9,399 bases of DNA from Clostridia bacterium (lineage in GTDB: Bacteria > Bacillota > Clostridia > Oscillospirales > Acutalibacteraceae), in assembly GCA_017414725.1 (NCBI GenBank), contig JAFQKZ010000024.1, forward strand, positions 1 to 9,399, given 5' to 3'. Position numbers and translations under genes: made by a program. Under the pieces are notes generated by a model that searched no databases, was not told where the DNA came from, and worked only from the letters and a program-made list of their open reading frames with translations. Shown piece by piece: positions 1 through 6,780 of this stretch. How positions within the stretch are numbered: the first letter of the stretch is position 1; each line of letters starts with the position of its first letter.

Positions 1-5
1 ATTTT

Positions 6-1115
6 GTGAAAGAAAGTGTATTCGTGAGCAAATTAAATGTACTAATAATATTCGGCGGAGATTCTCAAGAACATAGTATTTCTGAAAAATCCGCAGAGAG
101 TATTTTTAAAAATATTTCAAAAGAAAAATATAATATTTATGCGGCAGGAATAACTAAAAACGGAACTTGGTATTTGTACTCAGGCGATACGCAGAATATT
201 TCAGATTGCAAATGGGAAAAAAATATTAATAACAAACAAATTTATTTTTCTACAGATAATAATATAATAATTAAAAATAACAATGATTTTGAGAAAATAA
301 AAATAGACGTAGCTGTTCCTGTGTTGCACGGCAAAAACGGAGAAGACGGTACTGTTCAGGGATTTCTGGAAATTTTAAAAATCCCGTATGTTGGTTGCCA
401 CACAACGTCTTCTGCTTTGTGTATGGACAAGATTTTTACAAATATTATTTTGGATTATTATAATATTAACAAAGCTAAATTTTACTGGTTTAATAAATAT
501 GATTTCGAGCAAGATCCTGATAAATATATTAAAGAAACTGAAGATAAAATACAGAAATATCCTATGTTTGTTAAACCTGCGAACGCAGGGTCTTCCGTAG
601 GAATCAGCAAAGTTAAAAATACACAAGAATTAATTGATGGCGTTAAAAAAGCACTTCAAGAAGATACAAGAGTATTAATTGAAGAAGAGATTATAGGACG
701 CGAATTAGAATGTGCTGTTCTGGGAAATAACAATTTAATTGCTTCTTGTATTGGAGAAATTTTGCCGGCAAACGAATTTTATGATTATGACGCGAAATAT
801 ATTTCTGGTTCCAAGACTTGTGTTCCCGAAGATTTGTCACCGGAAATTGTTAAAAATATTCAAGAAACGGCTAAAAAAGCATATAAAATTTTGGACTGCG
901 CCGGATTGTCACGTGTAGATTTCTTTCTTGAAAAAAACACAAATAAAATATATTTAAACGAGATTAATACTTTCCCGGGATTTACCAGTATTAGTATGTA
1001 CCCGAAATTATTAGAGTTAAATAACATAAAATATTCTGATTTAATAGACAAATTAATTGATCTTGCTTTAAATTACAATAAAAATCAACATATAAGTATA
1101 TATAGAGGAATATGA
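6..1115 (+). CDS. ddl: D-alanine--D-alanine ligase
   Basis: Cytoplasmic ATP-grasp ligase that joins two D-alanines for the UDP-MurNAc-pentapeptide of peptidoglycan. Seen in the protein (369 aa, normal family length): N-terminal GGDSQEHSIS (17-26), HGKNGEDGTVQG (108-119), YVGC (128-131), MDK (140-142), the ATP-grasp segment FVKPANAGSSVGI (188-200), EEEIIGRELE (226-235), and the metal/phosphate motif LNEINTFPGFT (317-327). The omega loop reads EFYDYDAKY (257-265). Its tyrosines resemble D-Ala-D-Ala ligases such as E. coli DdlB rather than the His-bearing loop of VanA-type D-Ala-D-Lac ligases, so this is probably not a resistance ligase. The start is uncertain. GTG at 6 lies almost at the window edge with its ribosome site out of view. 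GTG at 24 would give a family-like N-terminus (SKLNVLIIFGG, first residue read as Met) but has only a weak purine-rich site. No in-frame stop is visible upstream. It is followed after one base by murI, an apt neighbour for cell-wall D-amino acid supply. Confidence 0.93.
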   Translation: MKESVFVSKLNVLIIFGGDSQEHSISEKSAESIFKNISKEKYNIYAAGITKNGTWYLYSGDTQNISDCKWEKNINNKQIYFSTDNNIIIKNNNDFEKIKIDVAVPVLHGKNGEDGTVQGFLEILKIPYVGCHTTSSALCMDKIFTNIILDYYNINKAKFYWFNKYDFEQDPDKYIKETEDKIQKYPMFVKPANAGSSVGISKVKNTQELIDGVKKALQEDTRVLIEEEIIGRELECAVLGNNNLIASCIGEILPANEFYDYDAKYISGSKTCVPEDLSPEIVKNIQETAKKAYKILDCAGLSRVDFFLEKNTNKIYLNEINTFPGFTSISMYPKLLELNNIKYSDLIDKLIDLALNYNKNQHISIYRGI

Positions 1116-1116
1116 T

Positions 1117-1920
1117 ATGAACGAATCGAGTATAGGCGTATTTGACTCCGGTCTTGGAGGACTGACAACAATAAAAAAATTAAAACAGTATTTGCCACAT
1201 GAAAATATAATTTATTTTGGTGACACATATAATTTACCATATGGAGATAAAAGCAGAGATACGATTTTAGATTATGCCCGAAAAAATATAAGCTTTCTGG
1301 AAAGACAACATGTAAAGTTAATTTTAATAGCTTGTGGGACAGTTGGTTCATATATTAATTTATTAAAATCGAACGTTCCCATGTTTGATATTATAGTTCC
1401 CGCATGCGAGAGAGCAGCCGAAATTACTACAAACAATAGAATAGGTGTTATATGCACCGACCGAGCTTTTAAGAGCAATTCATACAAAAGTACTATCGAA
1501 AATATAAACAAAAAATTATATTGTGCACAACAAGCTTGTCCGAAACTTGTACCGTTGATAGAAAGCTCGTATAATACCGATAATACTGATATTTTGAAGA
1601 CTTTTATAAAATATTACTTGACTTCGATTATCAGAGACGATATAGATACTTTAATTTTAGGTTGCACGCATTATCCTGTGATACATAATTTAATCTCAGA
1701 AATTACCGGCGAGAAAATAAAATTAATTAATCCAAGTAAAGAAATTATAAGAACATTAATAGAATACATGAACTTCCATAATTTAAATAATACGCATAAC
1801 AGAACAAATAATATAAATGGAACTGTAGAATATTACGTAAGCGGTAACCCAGATGAGTTCAGACAAAAAGCACAGTTATTTTTAAATGATAATATACAAG
1901 TGACAAAAGTAAGATTATAA
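1117..1920 (+). CDS. murI: Glutamate racemase
   Basis: Cofactor-independent racemase that converts L-glutamate to D-glutamate for the second residue of the peptidoglycan stem peptide. Seen in the protein (267 aa, usual length): IGVFDSGLGGLT (6-17) with Asp10-Ser11, YFGDTYNLPYGDKS (33-46), first catalytic Cys73 in IACGTVGS (71-78), CPKLVPLIES (141-150) with Glu149, and second catalytic Cys183-Thr-His185 in LGCTHYP (181-187). The acid/base pair of cysteines is therefore intact. Oddities: the residue after Cys73 is Gly where textbook family members have Asn (ACNTAS), and the usual GTxxT segment reads CTDRA (113-117), so its second Thr is Ala. I recall ACGTVS-type loops in clostridial members, so the first change may be clade-typical. 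The ATG start is supported by AGAGGA at 1104-1109, seven bases upstream and inside the end of ddl. With only one base between the genes, co-translation with ddl is likely. Confidence 0.9.
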   Translation: MNESSIGVFDSGLGGLTTIKKLKQYLPHENIIYFGDTYNLPYGDKSRDTILDYARKNISFLERQHVKLILIACGTVGSYINLLKSNVPMFDIIVPACERAAEITTNNRIGVICTDRAFKSNSYKSTIENINKKLYCAQQACPKLVPLIESSYNTDNTDILKTFIKYYLTSIIRDDIDTLILGCTHYPVIHNLISEITGEKIKLINPSKEIIRTLIEYMNFHNLNNTHNRTNNINGTVEYYVSGNPDEFRQKAQLFLNDNIQVTKVRL

Positions 1921-1938
1921 ATTCCGAAAAAACATAAT

Positions 1939-1943
1939 AGGAG
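1939..1943 (+). promoter_or_regulatory. Shine-Dalgarno site that argues for an ATT start
   Basis: AGGAG is the only strong ribosome site between murI and the next gene. It lies 8 bases before an in-frame ATT (1952-1954). It overlaps the in-frame GTG at 1943, so cannot serve it, and it is 23 bases before the first ATG (1967), which is too far. The site therefore points to ATT 1952 as the initiation codon. Confidence 0.55.
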
Positions 1944-1951
1944 TGATTAAT

Positions 1952-2437
1952 ATTAAAGAAGATTATATGATAAAAATCATGTCACACCAGAAAATTACAG
2001 GTCAATATGATGATTGTATGGAGTTTACCGCTCGAGGAAGTTATACGGAAAAAGACGGAGTAAAGTATATAATTTATCGTGAATACACAGAAGGAATGCC
2101 CGGTAATTATAATATTTGCATGATAAAAATAGAGAAAGACAATAAAAATATAACTATAACAAAAAACGGTAAAGTTCAGTCTAAGTTAGTGTTCGAAAAA
2201 AACAAAAGACATTATAGTCCTTATCAAACAGAATACGGCATGATGAGCATGAGTGTATATACCCATCATATTAAGTCTATATGCGATACAAATCATGGAT
2301 TTGTTAATATTAAATACTCTATGGATTTAAACACGGGTGTTTTAAGCACTATGAATATACTTATAACTTATGATAAAATATCTGATATATCTGAAGAAAT
2401 TTTGACTAACGAGGAAGTCCAACATGTATGTTCTTGA
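1952..2437 (+). CDS. DUF1934 (YwiB-like) domain protein
   Basis: Small protein of about 161 aa, alternating charged and hydrophobic residues, with no signal peptide or membrane segment. It matches my memory of the DUF1934/YwiB family: an N-terminal strand KEDYMIKI, then EFTARGSYTEKDG, YIIYREY, the central KLVFEKNKRHYSPYQTEYG and the closing IKYSMDLNTG with a final beta strand. Family members are thought to fold as calycin-like beta-barrels; their biochemical role is unknown, and I assign none. The gene regularly sits next to argS in Clostridia, as here. It overlaps argS by 14 bases, which suggests translational coupling. The start is disputed. I chose ATT at 1952 because of the AGGAG site 8 bases upstream and because the resulting MKEDYxIKI start resembles relatives. 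ATG 1967 (156 aa) would cut into the first strand, and GTG 1943 (164 aa) overlaps the ribosome site. Confidence 0.75.
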   Translation: MKEDYMIKIMSHQKITGQYDDCMEFTARGSYTEKDGVKYIIYREYTEGMPGNYNICMIKIEKDNKNITITKNGKVQSKLVFEKNKRHYSPYQTEYGMMSMSVYTHHIKSICDTNHGFVNIKYSMDLNTGVLSTMNILITYDKISDISEEILTNEEVQHVCS

Positions 2438-4130
2438 GAAAACCATTAATCAAATTAAACAAAATATTATAATTACTATCAAAAATTTAATAGAAACTAA
2501 TCAAATTAATAATAATAATTATGATCTGGATAATTTGAATTTTGATGTAGAAATCCCCGGAGATAATATTCACGGAGAATTATCAAGTAATATCGCTCTT
2601 GTGTGTGCGAAAAAATTTAGAGTTTCTCCCAGAATTCTTGCAGATTTAATTAAAAATAATATAAATACAGATAATTTATATGTAAAAAATATCGAAGTTG
2701 CCGGTCCGGGATTTATTAATTTTTATTTATCCCCAGATTTTTTTGCTGAAAATTTAAAAGAAATTTACGAAAATAATAATAATTACGGCAAGTGTAATTA
2801 CGGTCAAAACAAAAAAGTCATGATAGAATTTGTATCTGCGAATCCTACCGGTCCTATGCACATCGGTAACGCTCGTCTCGGAGCACTCGGAGATTGTCTT
2901 GCCGATATCATGAAAACTACAGGTTTTAACGTGTATAAAGAATTTTATGTAAACGATGCCGGAAATCAAATTTTGAAATTTGGTAAATCTCTGAGAATAA
3001 GATACCTGCAAATTTGTGATAAAAACAAAGAAAATAAAAATAATATAATTATGCCTGAAGACTGCTATCAGGGCTCTGATATTACTGAACTTGCTCAGGA
3101 ATTTTTTGATATTCATAAATTCGAGTTCTTAGATACTCCCGAACAAGATTTAGATAATAAATTAATTGAGTTCGCGTTGCCTAAAAATATTAACAAAATT
3201 AAAGAAGATTTAGAAAAATATAAAATATTTTATGATAACTGGTTCTATGAAAGCGAATTATATAGTACTAACCAAGTTAATAATATTATAAATATTTTAA
3301 AAGAAAAAAATCTGACTTATTTAAAAGATAATTGTTTATGGTTCAAAACTAGTGACTTTGGTTCAGAAAAAGACGAAGTTCTGGTTCGTTCGAATACTAT
3401 TCCAACTTATTTTGCGGCTGATATAGCTTATCATTATAATAAATTTACAGCCAGGAATTTCGATATTTGTATTAATATCTGGGGTGCGGATCATCATGGT
3501 CACGTGGAAAGAATGAATAATTCTATGCAATCTCTGGGTATAAACAGAAATAATCTTCATGTGATTTTGGTTCAGTTAGTAAAATTAATTAAAAACGGCG
3601 AAATAGTCCGTATGAGCAAACGTACCGGAAAATCTGTCCAACTTTCAGATTTACTCGAAGAAGTCGGCACAGATTCAGCCAGATTTATTTTTAACTCGCA
3701 AGAACCCAGTTCCGGCATGGACTTTGATTTAGATTTAGCTGTCATGCAAGATTCTAAAAATCCTGTATATTATGTTCAGTATGCTCACGCGCGTATCTGT
3801 AATATTTTCAAAAATAATAATATAATTCCAGATAATTCTTGTGACCTGTCAAATTTAACTCACGAGTCTGAAAGAAATTTAATATATTTTATGTCTCAGT
3901 ATCCTATGGAGTTAATTGCCTGTTCGAGATTATATGACCCAACAAAAATTACGAAATATGTAATAAATCTCGCGAATTTATTTCATAAATTTTATTCTTC
4001 TTGCAAAGTAAATATTCCGGATAATATAAATCTCTCGAAATCCAGATTATATTTATGTCAGTGCGTTAGAATTATTATCAAAAATATTCTGGATATCATG
4101 AAAGTCAATGCACCTGAATTCATGAACTAA
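2424..4130 (+). CDS. argS: Arginyl-tRNA synthetase
   Basis: Class Ia aminoacyl-tRNA synthetase that charges tRNA-Arg in the cytoplasm. Seen in the protein (568 aa, normal length): an N-terminal ArgRS-specific domain (about 1-115) containing GELSSNIAL (51-59) and GPGFINFYLS (94-103). The Rossmann catalytic domain carries ANPTGPMHIGN (139-149) with the HIGH-type signature, YVNDAGNQ (175-182), and NIWGADHHGHVERM (351-364). The KMSKS-equivalent loop is RMSKRTG (396-402), a form common in bacterial ArgRS. A C-terminal DALR anticodon-binding domain starts near QYAHARI (452-458) and ends with the family-typical APEFM (563-567; APERM in many relatives). The linker regions are rich in Asn (e.g. 116-120), as expected from AT-rich DNA. 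The ATG start at 2424 is supported by GAGGA at 2411-2415, eight bases upstream and inside the preceding gene. All key motifs are present, so it should be functional. Confidence 0.96.
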   Translation: MYVLEKTINQIKQNIIITIKNLIETNQINNNNYDLDNLNFDVEIPGDNIHGELSSNIALVCAKKFRVSPRILADLIKNNINTDNLYVKNIEVAGPGFINFYLSPDFFAENLKEIYENNNNYGKCNYGQNKKVMIEFVSANPTGPMHIGNARLGALGDCLADIMKTTGFNVYKEFYVNDAGNQILKFGKSLRIRYLQICDKNKENKNNIIMPEDCYQGSDITELAQEFFDIHKFEFLDTPEQDLDNKLIEFALPKNINKIKEDLEKYKIFYDNWFYESELYSTNQVNNIINILKEKNLTYLKDNCLWFKTSDFGSEKDEVLVRSNTIPTYFAADIAYHYNKFTARNFDICINIWGADHHGHVERMNNSMQSLGINRNNLHVILVQLVKLIKNGEIVRMSKRTGKSVQLSDLLEEVGTDSARFIFNSQEPSSGMDFDLDLAVMQDSKNPVYYVQYAHARICNIFKNNNIIPDNSCDLSNLTHESERNLIYFMSQYPMELIACSRLYDPTKITKYVINLANLFHKFYSSCKVNIPDNINLSKSRLYLCQCVRIIIKNILDIMKVNAPEFMN

Positions 4131-4154
4131 AATTATAATCTCAGGAGAATTTTT

Positions 4155-4511
4155 ATGAGTATAACTAATCAAGACTGTATTTTTTGCAAAATAATTAATA
4201 ATCAAATTAAGTCTGATATTATATATCAAGATAATAGAATTTTAGTATTTAAAGATATTAATCCTGAAGCGCCTGTTCATTTGTTAATCATTCCTAAAGA
4301 ACATATTAAAAATATCTCAGAAATAAATTCTAGTAATTCTGATATTATAAAACATATTTTTGAGAAAATTTCAGAATTAGCTGTGAATTTAAATATTAAT
4401 AAAGACGGCTACAGAGTTATCACAAATTGCGGAAAACACGGCGGTCAGACTGTTGAACACCTGCACTTTCATGTTCTTGCGGGACGTCAATTACAATGGC
4501 CCCCAGGCTAA
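4155..4511 (+). CDS. hinT: HIT family hydrolase, HINT type
   Basis: Small cytoplasmic histidine-triad protein (118 aa), expected to hydrolyse nucleoside phosphoramidates such as AMP-lysine adducts. Seen in the protein: CIFCKII (8-14) with the CxxC that, with histidines, forms the zinc site of many bacterial HIT proteins; the adenine-pocket region ILVFKDINPEAPVHLLIIPKEH (29-50); GYRVITNCGKHGGQTV (85-100); and the histidine triad H102-L-H104-F-H106-V-L, where the central His104 is the expected nucleophile. The C-terminal WPPG tail matches HINT1-like proteins and shows that the gene is full length. The start ATG 4155 has AGGAG at 4143-4147, seven bases upstream. It lies 24 bases after argS, so is probably the last gene of the operon, just before a strong hairpin. 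The adjacency to argS is suggestive, since synthetase adenylates can create HINT substrates, but this link is only inference. The symbol is given by similarity to the HINT branch. Confidence 0.92.
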   Translation: MSITNQDCIFCKIINNQIKSDIIYQDNRILVFKDINPEAPVHLLIIPKEHIKNISEINSSNSDIIKHIFEKISELAVNLNINKDGYRVITNCGKHGGQTVEHLHFHVLAGRQLQWPPG

Positions 4512-4528
4512 TATATAATATACAAAAA

Positions 4529-4556
4529 AAATATCTCGAGAAGTTTCGAGATATTT
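4529..4556. terminator. Bidirectional intrinsic terminator between convergent operons
   Basis: A perfect 11-bp stem (4529-4539 paired with 4546-4556) with a 6-base loop (4540-4545). On the + strand it is followed by ATTATTTTTT (4557-4566). On the - strand a run of eight T (complement of A at 4524-4531) follows and partly overlaps the stem. It begins 18 bases after the HIT stop and 9 bases after the ABC2 stop, so one structure can end both operons. Its T tract is cleaner on the - strand. Confidence 0.87.
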
Positions 4557-4564
4557 ATTATTTT

Positions 4565-6733
4565 TTATTCTGCTACTTGTCTGATAGCAAGGTCGTAGAA
4601 CATTCCTCGTTTTTCCATGAGTTCATCAAAAGTTCCTTGTTCTTTTATTTTACCTTTGTCCAGAACTACTATTCTATCACAGTTCTTTACAGTCGAAAGT
4701 CTATGTGCGACGACTATTCTTGTACTGTTAAATCTAGAAATACTCTTGGCAACGTGTTGCTGAGTAATATTATCAAGTGCAGATGTAGCTTCGTCAAAAA
4801 TTAAAATCTGTGGACGTGCTATAACTGCTCGAGCTATCATAAGTCTCTGTTTTTGTCCTCCGGATAATCCCCCGGCTCCTTCAGATATCATAGTGTGCAT
4901 GCCCATCGGCATAGCTTTGATATCTTCTTCTATGCCTGCAATTCGAGCTGCTTCCCAGGCGTCGTCCATAGTTTTCCATGGAGATGTAACTATGATATTC
5001 GAGAAAATATCTCCCGGGAACAAAGAACCGTTCTGCATCACGACTCCGATTTTCTGTCTTACGCTACGCAAATCTAGATTATTCAAATCTTTGCCACCGT
5101 AAAACACAGAGCCCTTTTCAGCTTTTTCGAATCCCAATAATAATCTTATTAACGTAGACTTCCCGCAACCTGTTTTTCCTACTATTGCAAGATATTCGCC
5201 TTTTTTTATAGAAAGACTTAAATTATCTAAAATCGCCGGTCCCTCAGGTGTATATCTAAAAGTAATATTAGAAACTTCGATATTTCCTGACAGAGAAATT
5301 GGTATTTTACGGCCTTCACTGCTTTCAGGTTTTTCTTGCATGACCGGTCTGATTAAATCTAAAATCGGACCTAAATTCGCAAACTCAAGTGCCACGGCAT
5401 TAAGACCCATTATCGCACCGGTTACAGCTCCAAACGCTGAGTTAAAAGACAAGTAATTTCCTCTGTCGACTCCCGTTCTAATCGCAAAATAATATAATAT
5501 TATGCTTCCGGAAAGCGAAATCACGGTACTTATTACTCCGCTGATTTTTAATAAAAACGGTGGCGAATAAGTCAATTTTTCAATCTCAGAATACTGTTCT
5601 GCCCATTTCGCAAATGCTCTTTTCTCTGCACCTGTTACTTTGATTTTCTGTATTCCTCCAAATAAAGCATACACTAAAGACTGTAATTTCGGACCTAAAT
5701 TTATTTTCTTTTTGTTCACTGCGTTCTGTCTATAAAAAGTTATAAACACAGAATATAATATATTTACAGATATTAAACATATTCCCGGTAATACCAAACT
5801 CGGGGCGTATTTATACATTTGGAATATAAATCCCAGCGAAAATGCTGACTGTAATCCCGTAGAAACCACTGCACGGGCGATCATCTGACACAAACTGGCT
5901 ATGTGTCCCATTCTGCTCGCCAGATCTCCGGCTGTGTAATTTTTAAAGAACGATGTCGGCAAACTAAATAATCTTATCATAATTGCACTGTTCACTGACA
6001 AAGTTAATCTGCCCTGGAATCTTCCCATGACTAGATTTTGAGTTATGTTTATAAGCATACTCGTTACAGTTACGCCGAACATTAAGCTTGCGACTGGGAA
6101 TATCAACGAGTCTTTACCAGACGGTATCAAGACATTATATATTACATTGGTGATATACGGCGTTAACATTGCCAGTAACTGCCCGATTAACATTGTGCCT
6201 AAAATATATATCATATCAAGTTTTGACACGCTCGAAATCATAAATTTCAATAAATCTTTAATTTTCAAAGCTGTCAACGGAAAAGACTTGTAAAAACAAA
6301 ACGCGTCAACTTTGATATTTTTAGCTGTTTCTTTATTAATTTTTATTTTCTCTCCGTCCGAGTTTATATAATAATACCCGGACCAAGTATCAGGTAATAT
6401 AGAAACTATATCGCCGTCTTGAGTTCCCCCTAAAAAACAGCCTGTTGCGTCTTTCCACCATTCCCCGTGTAACTCTACTCTTCTTCTCATAGTATTACTA
6501 GGCCTAAGCATATACTCCAATTGAGAATCAAGATTTGTAATGCTATCCGGAACTTCAGGAACTTCTTTACCCAAGAATTTTAATATCTCAGCAGCAGCTC
6601 CTGTAGCCTGTCTCTTAGCTTTTGCAGTATTAATACCTATGATAGAAAGTAAATCAGAAAACGCTCCCTGAAATATTAAATTATCACTATTTCGTCGTTG
6701 ATTAATCTGACTCTCCCAAAATTCAGTACTCAT
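4565..6733 (-). CDS. NHLM-type ABC transporter, ATP-binding/permease protein (ABC2)
   Basis: Half-size ABC exporter (722 aa) of the NHLM_micro_ABC2 family (TIGR03797, named from memory), partner of the C39-ABC protein encoded just upstream, for peptide export across the cytoplasmic membrane. Layout: an N-terminal soluble region (1-170) with no C39 catalytic residues but the family hallmark RRVELHGEWWKD (84-95) and YKSFPL (148-153). About six membrane segments follow (near 172-192, 209-231, 286-306, 310-333, 394-416, 430-450), with FFKNYTAGDLASR (262-274) between TM2 and TM3. The nucleotide-binding domain has Walker A GKTGCGKST (519-527), Q-loop Gln567, signature LSGGQ (623-627), Walker B LIFDEATSALD (644-654) and H-loop His677. 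All ATPase motifs are intact, including the catalytic Glu. The ATG start at 6733 has GAGGAAG at 6744-6750 upstream. It is the last gene before a terminator and sits 28 bases after ABC1. Confidence 0.92.
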   Translation of the reverse strand: MSTEFWESQINQRRNSDNLIFQGAFSDLLSIIGINTAKAKRQATGAAAEILKFLGKEVPEVPDSITNLDSQLEYMLRPSNTMRRRVELHGEWWKDATGCFLGGTQDGDIVSILPDTWSGYYYINSDGEKIKINKETAKNIKVDAFCFYKSFPLTALKIKDLLKFMISSVSKLDMIYILGTMLIGQLLAMLTPYITNVIYNVLIPSGKDSLIFPVASLMFGVTVTSMLINITQNLVMGRFQGRLTLSVNSAIMIRLFSLPTSFFKNYTAGDLASRMGHIASLCQMIARAVVSTGLQSAFSLGFIFQMYKYAPSLVLPGICLISVNILYSVFITFYRQNAVNKKKINLGPKLQSLVYALFGGIQKIKVTGAEKRAFAKWAEQYSEIEKLTYSPPFLLKISGVISTVISLSGSIILYYFAIRTGVDRGNYLSFNSAFGAVTGAIMGLNAVALEFANLGPILDLIRPVMQEKPESSEGRKIPISLSGNIEVSNITFRYTPEGPAILDNLSLSIKKGEYLAIVGKTGCGKSTLIRLLLGFEKAEKGSVFYGGKDLNNLDLRSVRQKIGVVMQNGSLFPGDIFSNIIVTSPWKTMDDAWEAARIAGIEEDIKAMPMGMHTMISEGAGGLSGGQKQRLMIARAVIARPQILIFDEATSALDNITQQHVAKSISRFNSTRIVVAHRLSTVKNCDRIVVLDKGKIKEQGTFDELMEKRGMFYDLAIRQVAE

Positions 6734-6751
6734 AATATATTCACTTCCTCT

Positions 6752-6780
6752 CGAGTTAGTATTACTCGGTAATTACGAGT
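6752..6780 (-). other. Alternative small hairpins at the ABC1/ABC2 junction
   Basis: Three 5-base blocks, CGAGT (6752-6756), ACTCG (6764-6768) and CGAGT (6776-6780) on the + strand, are spaced by 7 bases each. The middle block can pair with either outer block, giving two mutually exclusive 5-bp, 7-base-loop hairpins. The region spans the ABC1 stop codon and lies directly before the GAGGAAG ribosome site of ABC2 (6744-6750). The stems are short and may be chance; a role in setting the ABC1:ABC2 translation ratio is only a guess. Confidence 0.25.

Noticed and set aside
6..1115. Possible vancomycin-resistance D-Ala-D-Lac ligase
   Set aside because: The omega loop has the Tyr-rich EFYDYDAKY form of ordinary Ddl, and no VanH or VanX gene is adjacent in the visible part.
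2754..3116. Open frame of 120 codons on the - strand inside argS
   Set aside because: It is antisense to the ArgRS catalytic domain, including the HIGH motif; its hydrophobic look comes from AT-rich complementary codons.
3609..3632. Non-canonical KMSKS loop (RMSKRTG) in ArgRS
   Set aside because: This form is common in bacterial arginyl-tRNA synthetases and is not a sign of lost function.
4134..4139. TATAAT just before the HIT gene, a possible promoter -10 box
   Set aside because: There is no TTGACA-like box about 17 bases upstream, and such hexamers are expected often by chance in DNA this AT-rich.
4496..4804. Open frame of 102 codons on the + strand after the HIT gene
   Set aside because: It starts inside the HIT gene, runs through the terminator and then antisense to the end of ABC2; the sequence shows no recognisable domain.
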